A DNA stretch of 64,000 nt from positions 5,625,978-5,689,977 of the forward strand of contig AP018180.1 in the NCBI GenBank assembly GCA_002368155.1. The letters are read 5' to 3'. A program made the translations under genes and the position numbers. Below the pieces are notes generated by a model. That model did no database searches. It was not told the DNA's origin and saw nothing but the letters and a program-made list of their open reading frames with translations. Origin of the DNA: Nostoc carneum NIES-2107 (lineage in GTDB: Bacteria > Cyanobacteriota > Cyanobacteriia > Cyanobacteriales > Nostocaceae). Shown in pieces: positions 9,237 through 19,303 of this stretch (position 1 is its first letter; each line of letters opens with the position of its first letter).

Positions 9237-10256
9237 CTACCTCATATTCTGCTTCTTCTCGGCTTTCGGATCGCGATTGGCTGCGGCTGCGAGTTCTGCA
9301 TCCATGAGAGTGCGTCCAGTAGCGGCGAGGTAAACGTCATCTAGGCTGGGGCGAGATTGGGCGATGCCGAAAATGGGTAAGCCAGCTGTATTTAAGGCTT
9401 GCTGAATGGTAATTAGTGCATCATTTTGGGGTGTGACTACCAAATTTAGAGAATTACCTTGGGCACTGTTGATAATTACTTCCTGCACCAATGGCAAAGC
9501 TTGCAGGAGATGTTTAGCTTTTTCGGCTTCTTCAATGGGGGAGAATTCGCGAATTCGCAAAGTAATGCGATCGCCTCCTACTTGGTCTTTTAATTGTGAA
9601 GGTGTGCCAGATGCAATGACAACGCCGCGATCAATAATCGCCACGCGATCGGCTAGCGCGTCAATTTCTTCTAAATAATGGCTGGTAATTACTACAGTGG
9701 TTCCAGAGGCGCGTAACTTCCGCAAGAATTCCCAAACAATAAAGCGGCTTTCGATATCAAGCCCTACAGTTGGTTCATCCAATACCAAAACATCTGGTGC
9801 ATGGAGTAATCCAGCCGCCAAATCCAGGCGCTTGCGTAAACCGCCTGAATAAGTTCCGGTTTTTTTATTAGCGTATTCTTGCAAATTGAGTAAATCTAAT
9901 ACTGTCTCAATTCGCTGTTTCCCTACCGCGCTAGGGAGATGATAAAGCGCCGCTTGCAGTTGCAGCAGTTCTTTACCAGTTAATACCTTATCTAAAGCGA
10001 CTTCTTGAGCCACATAACCTAGCTTTTGTCTGGCTACTCTGGGGTTATCCAACACCGAAATTCCAGATACTTCGATTTTGCCAGCATCCGGCGTGGTGAG
10101 GGTACACAAAGCACGCAGAGTAGTTGTTTTACCAGCGCCATTGGGGCCGAGTAAGCCAAAGATTTCTCCAGGTTCTACCTGAAATGAGACATCTTTGACG
10201 GCTTCCACCGTGCCATAGCGCTTTTGCAGATTTTGAATTAAAACAGCGGGAGCCAT
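9237..10256 (-). CDS. ABC transporter ATP-binding protein (DrrA-like)
   Basis: This 339-residue ATPase (counting from ATG 10256; a start at 10280 adds 8 residues) has Walker A GLLGPNGAGKTTTLRAL, signature YSGGLRKRLDLAAGLL, Walker B VLVLDEPTVGLD and the switch histidine in VVITSHYLEE. The C-terminal extension after residue 220 is typical of the daunorubicin-resistance ATPase family, which pairs with ABC-2 permeases such as the one encoded downstream. It energises export of an unknown substrate. The last codons run into STRR-type sequence. Confidence 0.92.
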   Translation of the reverse strand: MAPAVLIQNLQKRYGTVEAVKDVSFQVEPGEIFGLLGPNGAGKTTTLRALCTLTTPDAGKIEVSGISVLDNPRVARQKLGYVAQEVALDKVLTGKELLQLQAALYHLPSAVGKQRIETVLDLLNLQEYANKKTGTYSGGLRKRLDLAAGLLHAPDVLVLDEPTVGLDIESRFIVWEFLRKLRASGTTVVITSHYLEEIDALADRVAIIDRGVVIASGTPSQLKDQVGGDRITLRIREFSPIEEAEKAKHLLQALPLVQEVIINSAQGNSLNLVVTPQNDALITIQQALNTAGLPIFGIAQSRPSLDDVYLAATGRTLMDAELAAAANRDPKAEKKQNMR

Positions 10257-10689
10257 GACAGCTAATCCCCAACGATACAAATCTCAACAAATTCTATCTA
10301 TATTGTAGTGGAGTAGTGGGAGGTGAAGCGATCGCGTTGATACAGCTCCCTCATTTTAGGGACTTCTAACTAGAAAAATATTCTATCGCTAGGGATAGCA
10401 GAGGGAGCAGTCTCAATGGGATTATTAATTTTGTACAGACGCTATTAATCGCGTCTCTCCAACTCAGAACTCAGCACTTTCCAGTCAGCCTGTCAGTAAA
10501 AAAAATACTTTTTGGATGTCACTGGTTTTCAAGAACATTCAGGAACCAGAAAAGGTTATATGAATTGTTTCGAGTATTTTAACCACCATCATCCGTTATT
10601 TTTTACTTGCTTGCCTCTAATTTAGAGCAGTTTTCTTTCATTAAAAATACACACTGAATTATCTAATTTCTCATTGCACGGTATCTAAT
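10257..10689. other. intergenic region between divergent genes
   Basis: This 430-base spacer separates the exporter ATPase from the divergent short-chain dehydrogenase. It contains a HIP1-like site near 10329 and an imperfect palindrome (AGACGC...GCGTCT, about 10438-10456) that recurs as a perfect copy at 48599-48622. No gene was seen. Confidence 0.4.
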
Positions 10690-11433
10690 ATGAACCACAT
10701 ACTCAAGAATAAGCGCGCACTCATTACTGGAGGCAGTCGCGGCATTGGGGCAGCGATCGTCAAGCGTTTAGCAAGTGAAGGTGCTGATGTCGCTTTCACT
10801 TATACCAGTTCACCCGACAGGGCTAACGAAATCGTGCAGGCAGTGCAAGCATTAGGTGTCCAGGCTCTTGCCATCCAAGCCGACAGTGCCGATGCCAGGG
10901 AGGTAGTCGCAGCTGTTGAAGACACTGTGAACAAATTGGGCAGCATTGATATTCTTGTCAATAATGCAGGCGTACTGGCGATCGGCCCAATCGACGATTT
11001 CACGCTTGCGGACTTTGATCGAACCTTTGCCATTAACGTGCGTGCCGTGTTTGTGGCAACGCAAGCCGCAGTCAAGCACATGAAAGAGGGCGGACGCATC
11101 ATCAACATCGGCAGCACCAACGCCGAACGTATGCCATTTGCTGGTGGCGGCGTTTATGCCATGAGTAAATCTGCTCTGCAAGGGCTTGTGCAAGGACTTT
11201 CGCGTGACCTTGGCCCCCGCGGGATTACGATCAACAACGTGCAGCCAGGGCCGATCGCTACGGATATGAATCCCTCGGAGGGTGAGTTTGCCGAGATGCT
11301 CAAAAAGCAGATAGCGGTAGCCCGCTACGGCACGGTTGACGAGGTTGCAGGGCTGGTTGCTTATCTGGCTGGCCCTGAGTCCGGTTACATCACCGGCGCA
11401 AGCCTGATGATTGATGGAGGGTTCAGCGCATAA
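10690..11433 (+). CDS. short-chain dehydrogenase/reductase, BdcA/FabG-like
   Basis: This 247-residue SDR enzyme has the NADP(H) motif TGGSRGIGAAI, NNAG at about residue 90, a catalytic Tyr-x3-Lys (YAMSKSALQG) with an upstream Ser, and PGPIATDMN. The blend GGSRGIGAAIVKR, RIINIGSTNAERMPFAGG and NVQPGPI resembles E. coli BdcA, a c-di-GMP-linked SDR, more than housekeeping FabG. The coding region is visibly richer in G and C than its neighbours (many GCC, GGC, CGC codons), hinting at acquisition from another lineage. It appears monocistronic. The physiological substrate cannot be told. Confidence 0.88.
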   Translation: MNHILKNKRALITGGSRGIGAAIVKRLASEGADVAFTYTSSPDRANEIVQAVQALGVQALAIQADSADAREVVAAVEDTVNKLGSIDILVNNAGVLAIGPIDDFTLADFDRTFAINVRAVFVATQAAVKHMKEGGRIINIGSTNAERMPFAGGGVYAMSKSALQGLVQGLSRDLGPRGITINNVQPGPIATDMNPSEGEFAEMLKKQIAVARYGTVDEVAGLVAYLAGPESGYITGASLMIDGGFSA

Positions 11434-11806
11434 CTGCCGTAGGTGGATGCCTAATACCAATTCACGCCTAATGTGAATTAGAAACGCCTCTTATGCCATA
11501 AGGGTTTCAAGATTAGCCCACAATCATCGTTTTGTGGCTAACTACGAAATTATAAGGGTTTCAACATTTAATTCTCATTAAACGTAATTCGGAATTTGTA
11601 ATTCAGCAAGCTGGATATATCCTGGGCTTGTCTCTGTTGCTTGATTTTAGAAAATTAGCTAGAACGGCAAAATAAACTGGAGTAAGTTTGTAATGGTTGA
11701 AATAGGCGTAAATAAGTAAACCAAAATTTTCAACAATAACGAATTTACTAGGTTTGAGTTTTTGCTCTAGCTAACTTTGCCACTCTAGAAAAAAAAGATT
11801 ATTCAA
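11434..11806. other. intergenic region with a hairpin and a solo repeat end
   Basis: A perfect 7-bp inverted repeat (AATTCAC, 7-base loop, GTGAATT, 11459-11479) lies just after the SDR gene but has no T-run. It begins with TAATACCAATTC, the same terminal repeat as the element at 46804-46970, so it may be a remnant of that family. Two direct copies of TAAGGGTTTCAA follow. No gene was seen. Confidence 0.45.
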
Positions 11807-13534
11807 CTATAAATTTGCGGCATTAATTACACCAAAACCCCATTTACTATCAAAAGTGCCTGGGGGTTTACCAGGGATAGAACTATTTTTACGTAGTAAA
11901 TCTTTTACTGTCGCTGGGTCAAGTTTAGGGTCACGTTGTAAGAGTAAGGCGACTAAGCCAGTCACAAATGGTGTTGCCATACTGGTACCAGCCATTACTA
12001 CAAATTTAGAATTGAGCATCATTGAGCGATCGAGACTAGCATTTGCGGACAGGGTGGAAACAATCATTGCTCCTGGTGCCGCTATATCCGGCTTCTGAGC
12101 ATCATTCCGTAATGGCCCTTCACTGCTGAACTCAGACATGGTATCTAATTCTAAGCCCATGTCTCGCAGCTGATTGTCAATATCTGTGTACTGCACTTTT
12201 GTAGTATAGGCAGCAACTGTAATCGCACTGCTAGCTGCTCCTGGAGAGCCTATTTTTACAGCATCTTTAACACTTTTACCTGTAAAAAATACTGAGGAAT
12301 GATCGTCAACAGCCCACACATCAAGACGAGTGTCGCTATCAGTGGTGTTACGTAACCGCAACTGCCAAATACCACCCATGACTGCAGAAGGGCCATTACC
12401 GCGAATTTGCACAAAGAAGTTATGGTCACCATTGCCTTTATCTGGGGCTGGGGTGACGATTTGCACCCGCGAATCTGGTAATTGATAATCTTGGGTGGGA
12501 TTACCGTCTTTAATGATTTTTTGGTACGGGGTAACGAAACCGTTAGGACTTCGCAACGATACTTCTAGCTCAGTGTCGCCATCATACCAACCGTTTAACC
12601 AGACTATGCCTACTTGATTTAAAGGCACGTTAAAGCGCATACTGGCTGACTTCTTAGCACCTATCTTGGTTTGACCGTGAATGTTGTCGTTTCCTTCATT
12701 CCCAGCCGCACAACAAACAATTTTGCCAGGGCCAGTTTCAGCATCGATGATGCGAGATAAGGAATCACTACCATCATGGGAATCAGCGTGTCCACCCAAA
12801 CTGAGATTTAACACTACTGGGCGTTTCAAATCACTGGCTACACGGAAAACGTAGCGAACAGCATCGGCAATATGGGCATCTTGTAAGTCTGATTTCACAA
12901 TGACTAATTCTGCTTCTGGTGCGACACCTGAAAAATTTTCATCTGCACCAGCCGCAATGCCAGCAACATGGGTACCATGACCATCAGTATCTTGAGAAAC
13001 GGTGATTTGTTCGCCTGTAAATTCAGCCCCATAGTCACCTTCTTTAACTCCTGGCCCTGGGAGTGTTTGATCCCAAATGCGTAAAATCCGCCCAGCAAAG
13101 GCAGGATGTTTGGGATCAATGCCACTATCGACAATCCCAATGAGTACTCCCTTACCAGTCAATCCCGTTTTGTTTTTAAATTCTGGCAATTTCACCTTCC
13201 CTGCTGCCACATCCATCCGCAGATGTAGTTTGCGTGAAGGTTTGATGCGCTGAATGACTTCCTCCTCTGATAAAGGATCTAAAGCCTGTAGAGGTAAAAA
13301 CGCCGTTCGCACACTGCCAGAACTCTGATTAACACGAATGCCATATTGTTCTAAATGGCTCAAGTCTGCATCAGGTTCGCAGTAGAGAAAAACGATACTC
13401 TTAGTAGGCTTAACAGAACTTTTATGAGCAATGATACCAAGCGATCGCTTGTGTGTAGTTAAAGCTTGCTCTCCTTCATTTTCATAGTCTTGATAAGCCA
13501 ACAGTAGCCCCGGAGAGAGTTTTTCGTGTCTCAT
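11807..13534 (-). CDS. subtilisin-like serine protease (S8 family)
   Basis: This 575-residue S8 peptidase carries the full catalytic triad: Asp136 in IGIVDSGID, His189 in DGHGTHVAG, and Ser518 in GTSMATPFVTG, with the oxyanion Asn in CCAAGNEGND. An approximately 120-residue N-terminal region resembles an inhibitor/propeptide domain, and a jelly-roll-like insert (about residues 280-400) separates His and Ser halves. No classical signal peptide is visible, so it may act in the cytoplasm or use another route. ATG 13534 is preferred over 13564 because GGAG lies 7 bases upstream. It is not obviously in an operon. Confidence 0.92.
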   Translation of the reverse strand: MRHEKLSPGLLLAYQDYENEGEQALTTHKRSLGIIAHKSSVKPTKSIVFLYCEPDADLSHLEQYGIRVNQSSGSVRTAFLPLQALDPLSEEEVIQRIKPSRKLHLRMDVAAGKVKLPEFKNKTGLTGKGVLIGIVDSGIDPKHPAFAGRILRIWDQTLPGPGVKEGDYGAEFTGEQITVSQDTDGHGTHVAGIAAGADENFSGVAPEAELVIVKSDLQDAHIADAVRYVFRVASDLKRPVVLNLSLGGHADSHDGSDSLSRIIDAETGPGKIVCCAAGNEGNDNIHGQTKIGAKKSASMRFNVPLNQVGIVWLNGWYDGDTELEVSLRSPNGFVTPYQKIIKDGNPTQDYQLPDSRVQIVTPAPDKGNGDHNFFVQIRGNGPSAVMGGIWQLRLRNTTDSDTRLDVWAVDDHSSVFFTGKSVKDAVKIGSPGAASSAITVAAYTTKVQYTDIDNQLRDMGLELDTMSEFSSEGPLRNDAQKPDIAAPGAMIVSTLSANASLDRSMMLNSKFVVMAGTSMATPFVTGLVALLLQRDPKLDPATVKDLLRKNSSIPGKPPGTFDSKWGFGVINAANL

Positions 13535-13610
13535 TTTTTTCTCCACGTCTATGTGTTTTCCCAAAATTCATGTATTGGTTTTAGTAGTCTCAGTTGTTTT
13601 AGCATATGCA

Positions 13611-13762
13611 GTGGGGATTGGGGATTGGGGATTGGGGATTGGGGACTAGGAAAAGCAACGGGGCAGGGGGCAGGGAGCAGAGGAGGAGAAATAATTAATG
13701 ACAAACACTAATTACCAATTACCAATTACCGATGCCCCATGCCCAATGCCCCATGCCCCATT
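13611..13762. repeat. STRR heptad tracts
   Basis: Tandem GGGGATT units (13613-13650) are followed by GGGGCAG-type units, then ACCAATT and GCCCCAT/GCCCAAT units up to the end of the DUF3288 gene. These are STRR sequences. They fill the spacer between the protease and DUF3288 genes. Confidence 0.85.
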
Positions 13763-13764
13763 CC

Positions 13765-14061
13765 CTAATTCCAATCTTGCTCTTCTTTCTTACCGCGACT
13801 TTTATAAATTCCGCCGACATCATGAAGTTGGCGAGTCTTAGCAAATAATTCAGCTTCGGTCAAACCCCAGTGCTGTAAGACTTTATTTAAGCCTTGCTGA
13901 ATGTCTCTAGCACCGGGAAAGCCTTGATACCGTATCCACAACCGAGCCAGTTCTGCTAAATTATAGTCTGTCGCCTCTTGAGCAAGTAAAATATCAATAG
14001 TGGGGCGATCGCGGTTTTGTAGGGGATGCTGTTGGTCTTTACCGCCAGATGCTTCAGTCAT
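13765..14061 (-). CDS. DUF3288 family protein
   Basis: This 98-residue soluble protein has GKDQQHP near the N terminus, then TIDILLAQEATDYNLAELARLWIRYQGFPGARDIQ and LTEAELFAKTRQLHDVGGIYKSRG, the conserved blocks of the cyanobacterial DUF3288 family. Its function is unknown. The protein is usual in length. It diverges from clpC across 290 bases in which I could not identify a promoter. Confidence 0.85.
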   Translation of the reverse strand: MTEASGGKDQQHPLQNRDRPTIDILLAQEATDYNLAELARLWIRYQGFPGARDIQQGLNKVLQHWGLTEAELFAKTRQLHDVGGIYKSRGKKEEQDWN

Positions 14062-14351
14062 GGTAAATCCTATGTTCTGATTCCTGCGTTTTAAGTCTAT
14101 CTAAGAGCAAAGGTACATCAAAGACCACTGAAAAATCAGCAAACTATGTCAAATTTGTTACTAATACTGGAAAGCTGACGAAACTCACTATTCTTACTGA
14201 CGGCTACCACACCTGAACTCTTACGGCTCTCACTACTGTCATTCAAGTTTAAATAAAGATACATTGTCATTAAGAAAATACATGAAACTTTAGATGAGGG
14301 TGATATATTATTTCACCCAAAGTCCAAGCAGCAAGGGAGCAATAACCCGCT

Positions 14352-16802
14352 ATGTTTGAACACTTCACTTCCGAAGCAATTAAAGTAATTATGCTAGCTC
14401 AGGAGGAGGCACGTCGCCTGGGACACAACTTTGTAGGAACAGAGCAAATTCTCCTCGGGCTGATGGGAGAAGGAACTGGGGTTGCTGCTAAAGTGCTGAC
14501 CGAATTGGGCGTTACTCTTAAAGAAGCACGTCGAGAGGTTGAAAAAATTATTGGTAGGGGTTCTGGGTTTGTACCACCAGAAATTCCTTTTACTCCTAAA
14601 GTAAAAAGCCTCTTTGAGCAATCATTTAAAGAAGCCCATAGTTTGGGGCACAACTACATTAATACAGAACACTTACTTTTAGGTTTAACCGAGGCTGGTG
14701 AAGGTGTAGCCGCCAAAGTACTGCAAAATCTGGGGGTTGACCTAAAAAGCGTCCGCGCTGCTGTAGTTCGCCACTTAGGTGACAACACCACAGTTTTCGC
14801 CGCAGGTAATGGTGGTCAAAAGCGCACCCAAACTCTCAGCTTGGAAGAATTTGGTAGAAATCTCACCAAACTAGCAAAAGAAGGCAGACTCGACCCAATT
14901 GTCGGCCGCGATAAAGAAATTGAACGTGCTATTCAAATTCTGGGACGTAGAACTAAAAGCAATCCTGTCTTAATTGGAGAACCTGGCGTTGGGAAAACTG
15001 CGATCGCCGAAGGTCTAGCTCAACGCATTATCAATCAAGATGTGCCGGAAGTTCTGCAAGACAAGCAAGTTATCAGCCTAGATATGGGCTTGCTAGTTGC
15101 GGGAACTCGCTTCCGTGGTGACTTTGAAGAACGCATCAAGAAAATCGTTGATGAAATTCGCTCTGTCGGCAATATCATCCTGGTGATAGATGAAATTCAC
15201 ACCTTAGTTGGTGCTGGGGGTACAGAAGGCGGCTTAGATGCAGCCAATATCCTCAAACCTGCTTTAGCTAGAGGCGAACTGCAATGTGTGGGCGCAACCA
15301 CCTTGGATGAATACCGTCAGCACATCGAACGGGATGCAGCCCTAGAACGGCGTTTCCAACCAATTATGGTTGGCGAACCCACTGTACAAGAAACTATCGA
15401 AATTCTCTACGGCTTACGGGGTGCTTACGAGCAACACCATAAAGTGACAATTTCCGACACAGCTGTAGTAGCCGCCGCCGAATTGTCAGACCGCTATATT
15501 AGCGATCGCTTCTTACCTGATAAAGCCATAGACTTGATTGATGAAGCAGGTTCTCGCGTCCGCTTGCGGAATTCTCAGTTATCTTCTAACAAAGAGCTGA
15601 AGCGCGAACTTGCTGGCGTGACCAAAGCTAAAGAAGAAGCTGTCAGAGTCCAAGATTTTGACAAAGCAGGTCAGCTACGCGATCAAGAGTTGGAACTGCA
15701 AAACAAACTCTACGCTGAGACAGAAGCGGGAACAGCTAAAACTCCCGTTGTTGATGAAGAAGACATTGCCCAAATCGTCGCTTCTTGGACTGGTGTCCCA
15801 GTCAACAAGCTCACAGAATCTGAATCTGAGCTACTGTTGCACCTAGAAGACACATTGCATCAACGCCTCATCGGTCAAGAACAAGCAGTTACCGCCGTAT
15901 CTCGCGCCATCCGTCGCGCCAGAGTTGGCTTAAAGAATCCCAATCGACCCATCGCCAGCTTTATCTTCTCCGGCCCCACAGGTGTTGGTAAGACAGAATT
16001 GGCTAAAGCCTTAGCAGCTTACTTCTTCGGTTCCGAAGAAGCCATGATTCGCCTTGATATGTCCGAATACATGGAAAGCCATACAGTATCTAAGCTGATT
16101 GGTTCACCTCCAGGTTATGTAGGCTACGACGAAGGCGGACAGCTAACAGAAGCCGTGCGGCGCAAACCATACACAGTGCTGCTATTCGATGAAATCGAAA
16201 AAGCGCACCCCGATGTATTCAATATGCTGCTGCAACTCTTGGATGACGGACACCTCACCGATGCCAAAGGTCGGAAAGTGGACTTCAAGAACACCTTAAT
16301 TATCTTGACCTCTAATATCGGTTCCAAGGTAATTGAAAAAGGTGGCGGTGGATTAGGCTTTGACTTCGACAATGCAGCCGATGCTAGTTACAACCGTATC
16401 CGTAGCTTGGTGAACGAAGAACTCAAAGCATACTTCCGTCCAGAGTTCCTCAACCGTCTTGATGAGATCATCGTCTTCACCCAGCTTTCTAAGGGTGAAG
16501 TTACCCAAATTGCCGATATCTTATTACGCGAAGTTGCAGGCCGCTTGACAGAAAAAGGCATTACTTTAGAAGTGAGCGATCGCTTCAAAGAACGGGTAGT
16601 ACAAGAAGGCTACAACCCCAGCTACGGTGCGAGACCTTTACGTCGAGCCATTATGCGCCTGCTGGAAGATTCTCTCGCAGAAGCCCTACTGTCTGGTCAA
16701 ATCACCAATGGCGACACAGCAATTGTGGATGTTGACGACGACGGTCAAGTGCAAGTCCGTAAATCTGAACAACGCGAATTACTCTTGGCAAATGTTGGCT
16801 AA
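14352..16802 (+). CDS. clpC: ATP-dependent Clp protease ATP-binding subunit ClpC
   Basis: This 816-residue Hsp100 unfoldase feeds substrates to the ClpP/ClpR protease. It has two N-domain repeats (residues 1-145), AAA module 1 with Walker A GEPGVGKT (209-216), a UVR-type middle domain ([20 protein letters not shown]), and AAA module 2 with GPTGVGKT. The GLGFD sequence after GGGG is the ClpP-contact loop region. Length and architecture match essential cyanobacterial and chloroplast ClpC. It stands alone with its own terminator at 16924-16953. Confidence 0.98.
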   Translation: MFEHFTSEAIKVIMLAQEEARRLGHNFVGTEQILLGLMGEGTGVAAKVLTELGVTLKEARREVEKIIGRGSGFVPPEIPFTPKVKSLFEQSFKEAHSLGHNYINTEHLLLGLTEAGEGVAAKVLQNLGVDLKSVRAAVVRHLGDNTTVFAAGNGGQKRTQTLSLEEFGRNLTKLAKEGRLDPIVGRDKEIERAIQILGRRTKSNPVLIGEPGVGKTAIAEGLAQRIINQDVPEVLQDKQVISLDMGLLVAGTRFRGDFEERIKKIVDEIRSVGNIILVIDEIHTLVGAGGTEGGLDAANILKPALARGELQCVGATTLDEYRQHIERDAALERRFQPIMVGEPTVQETIEILYGLRGAYEQHHKVTISDTAVVAAAELSDRYISDRFLPDKAIDLIDEAGSRVRLRNSQLSSNKELKRELAGVTKAKEEAVRVQDFDKAGQLRDQELELQNKLYAETEAGTAKTPVVDEEDIAQIVASWTGVPVNKLTESESELLLHLEDTLHQRLIGQEQAVTAVSRAIRRARVGLKNPNRPIASFIFSGPTGVGKTELAKALAAYFFGSEEAMIRLDMSEYMESHTVSKLIGSPPGYVGYDEGGQLTEAVRRKPYTVLLFDEIEKAHPDVFNMLLQLLDDGHLTDAKGRKVDFKNTLIILTSNIGSKVIEKGGGGLGFDFDNAADASYNRIRSLVNEELKAYFRPEFLNRLDEIIVFTQLSKGEVTQIADILLREVAGRLTEKGITLEVSDRFKERVVQEGYNPSYGARPLRRAIMRLLEDSLAEALLSGQITNGDTAIVDVDDDGQVQVRKSEQRELLLANVG

Positions 16803-16923
16803 TATTTATACCATGTCACTTTTGCGGTAAGATATGAGAACTATTGCAATCCTGCCTGCCGCAGAGAAAGCAAGAGAGGAGTATTCTTGACAAAAATGTA
16901 GTGAAATGGTAATAGCTCTTTAA

Positions 16924-16953
16924 AACTCTGGTAGCAATACCAGGGTTTTTTTT
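16924..16953 (+). terminator. intrinsic terminator of clpC
   Basis: AACTCTGGTA and TACCAGGGTT form a 10-bp stem (one G-T pair) around loop GCAA and are followed by a run of Ts to 16953. This is a textbook Rho-independent terminator about 120 bases past the clpC stop. Confidence 0.9.
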
Positions 16954-17042
16954 GGGCTTGTTTAATTAGATGACTAACGCCAATAGATTCTGGGTGGAGC
17001 GTGGAATAATATAGACGTGAATGGGCAGATTGGGCTCACACT

Positions 17043-17618
17043 ATGACCCAAGCCAAACAGCAGTTTCAAAGCTTTGAAGAGTACCTGAGCTACGATGATG
17101 GAACGGAGAAGCTGTATGAGCTATTTAACGGAGAGTTGATCGCAGTACCGCCAGAATCAGGAAAAAATATTGCGATCGCGGTTTTCTTGCTGCTAAAATT
17201 TGCTGCCATCGTCGGTCATCTGAGAGTCAGACCCCACGGGCTAGAATTAGAAGTACGCGGAGAACCGCGAAATCGTTACCCTGATTTAACTATTATCCGC
17301 ACTGAACATATTCAGCAGTTAGAGCAACGTAATACTCTTAGACTGTCAATGGCTCCCCCTTTGCTTGTGATTGAAATCGTCAGTCCTGGTGAGTTACAGC
17401 GTGACCGAGACTACATAGCCAAACGCATACAATACCAGGATCGAGAAATTCCTGAATACTGGATAGTAGATCCCCAACTGGGAACAGTTTTAATCTTAGA
17501 ACTTACTGGTAATGTTTACACAGAATTCAATACTTTTAAAGGTGAAAATCACGTCTGTTCGCCCTTATTTGGGGAACTTGAACTGACAACTAATCAAATA
17601 TTTACAGCCAGCAATTAA
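17043..17618 (+). CDS. Uma2 family endonuclease (PD-(D/E)XK fold)
   Basis: This 191-residue protein has the Uma2/DUF820 layout: FEEYLSYDDGTEKLYELFNGEL at the N terminus, the Asp of RYPDLTII, the Glu of LLVIEIVSP, and IQYQDREIPEYWIVDPQ after it. The fold is that of PD-(D/E)XK nucleases. Cyanobacteria carry very many copies, often near mobile DNA, and their biological role is unsettled. A second Uma2 gene follows 68 bases downstream. Confidence 0.9.
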   Translation: MTQAKQQFQSFEEYLSYDDGTEKLYELFNGELIAVPPESGKNIAIAVFLLLKFAAIVGHLRVRPHGLELEVRGEPRNRYPDLTIIRTEHIQQLEQRNTLRLSMAPPLLVIEIVSPGELQRDRDYIAKRIQYQDREIPEYWIVDPQLGTVLILELTGNVYTEFNTFKGENHVCSPLFGELELTTNQIFTASN

Positions 17619-17686
17619 AGTGATAGCAATTAATTGCGTTAAACTGAGATTTATCTGTTATTGATAGTTGTAAATCAAAAATTATT

Positions 17687-18418
17687 ATGTCTTCTGCTCA
17701 AGATTTAGCAATAATTTCAGAAGACGCGCCAGAAGATGTTATATTTCCTCCTGGTGACTTATACAGTGATGAACCGCCTTTGGAAACAGAACTACACTTG
17801 CGGCAAATACTGCTATTAATTGAGTGTTTGGAATGGTGCTGGAAAGAACGTCAGGATTTCTATGCTTGTGGAAATATGACGGTTTATTACAGTCCCCGTC
17901 AGCGCAAGTCTGAGCAATTTCGAGGCCCTGATTTTTTTGTAGTGTTAAATACCGAGCGTAAAATACGCAAAAGCTGGGTAGTTTGGGAAGAAGATGGTAA
18001 ATATCCTAATGTGATTGTCGAGATTCTTTCTGACAAAACAGCCGCGACTGATAGAGGATTGAAAAAAGAAATTTATCAAGATATTTGGCGGACTCCTGAC
18101 TATTTTTGGTTTGACCCGGAAAGTTTAGAATTTCAAGGTTTTCATTTATTAGATGGAAATTATCAACCACTGCAAGCGAATGTAGATGGTTTGTTATGGA
18201 GTCAGCAATTAGGATTATATTTGGGAATTCATGAATCAAAATTGCGCTTTTTTTCTGCTGATGGAAAACTGATACCCACGCCAGCAGAAGCAGCACAGCA
18301 AGAGCAAGAACAAAGGCAAAAAGCTGAACAAGAAAGGGAACAAGCGCAACAACAACTTGCAGAAATGGAAGCTATGCTGGCTCGTTATCGAGAAAGGTTT
18401 GGTGAGTTACCTGAGTAA
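17687..18418 (+). CDS. Uma2 family endonuclease with C-terminal coiled coil
   Basis: This 243-residue protein has the Uma2 core (RGPDFFVVL, NVIVEILSDKT, EIYQDIWRTPDYFWFDPE) and a charged Gln/Glu/Arg-rich coiled coil from about residue 200 that ends in LARYRERFGELPE. The same tail occurs in the Uma2 protein at 34641-35351. It lies in tandem with another Uma2 gene. Repeats begin about 90 bases after its stop. Confidence 0.9.
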   Translation: MSSAQDLAIISEDAPEDVIFPPGDLYSDEPPLETELHLRQILLLIECLEWCWKERQDFYACGNMTVYYSPRQRKSEQFRGPDFFVVLNTERKIRKSWVVWEEDGKYPNVIVEILSDKTAATDRGLKKEIYQDIWRTPDYFWFDPESLEFQGFHLLDGNYQPLQANVDGLLWSQQLGLYLGIHESKLRFFSADGKLIPTPAEAAQQEQEQRQKAEQEREQAQQQLAEMEAMLARYRERFGELPE

Positions 18419-18509
18419 TTTGGTTCTGTATCCTAGTGGTTCATCGTAAAAATTAGGAGAATTGGGAACAGTCAGATACTCGACTTCTTGAAGAATTCGG
18501 GTATCTTGC

Positions 18510-18709
18510 GATACAGTTCAGATGAGTTCATTAGTGATTGATTTGTCAGTTGTGGAAACAGCTAGCAAACTTGGGGGATTCTCCCCCAAACCCCCGATTG
18601 GGGGACGGTTGCGTCCCCCAAACCCCCTCCAAAATAATTGTTGAGTTTTTTGTTGAATAACTAGTTTTTTGGTTTTGTTGTCAATTATTTTTATTAAATG
18701 AACTGTATT
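18510..18709. repeat. dispersed palindromic element, family A, copy 1
   Basis: About 200 bases that recur at 42529-42729 in the same orientation. The shared core includes GGGGGATTCTCCCCC, CGATTGGGGGACGGTTGCG, TCCCCCAAACCCCCTCC and an AT-rich arm with CTAGTTTTTTGGTTTTGTT. The ends are inverted (ATACAGTT at 18511, AACTGTAT ending near 18708). No ORF is present, so it looks like a non-autonomous mobile element. Confidence 0.75.
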
Positions 18710-18727
18710 GGTGTATTTTGCAGCCTA

Positions 18728-18866
18728 ATACTAATTCTTTATGAAGCTGCATAGAATTCGATCCCCCCTAACCCCCCTTAAAAAAGGGGGAAAAGAATCA
18801 AAGTCCCCCTTAAAAAGGGGGATTTAGGGGGATCAATATATGTGCAACTTCACATTAAATTGGTAT
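18728..18866. repeat. MITE-like palindromic element with C/G-rich hairpins
   Basis: The ends form an imperfect 26-bp inverted repeat (ATACTAATTCTTTATGAAGC... against ATACCAATTTAATGTGAAGT... on the other strand). Inside are GATCCCCCC/GGGGGATC and CCCCCTTAAAAAGGGGG palindromes. Related sequence occurs at 26507-26720 and 27163-27500. No coding capacity. Confidence 0.75.
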
Positions 18867-19303
18867 AAGCAAATGAATGCAGAGTAATTCTCAGAGCTAG
18901 CGACTAATAATATAAGAAATATACAGATCAGTAAAATAAGTTTGGCTGAGATTTGTTATGAGTTTCCGCAGGATTTTAAAAGCAGGTGAATCTTATACTT
19001 TTAGTAAGTATTTTGAATTACCATTTACTATTGATGATATTTTGGCTGAATTAAACTGTAATATTGAACGAAACAATCTGATTTTACCTCAATATTCAGA
19101 AAATTTAGACATACAATTTTTACAACAGCAACTGCAGCGGAATTTATCACACATTGACCTGGTGAATGAAACTACTAGAAGGGAAGCGTTAATTGGGCCA
19201 ATTTTATTTGAGGTATGTGCATTAACAAATCAGCGATTGAATATCGAATATTCTATTGCTGTTAATGAATATTTAAAAGGGACTCTTGACTACTATAGGA
19301 CTC

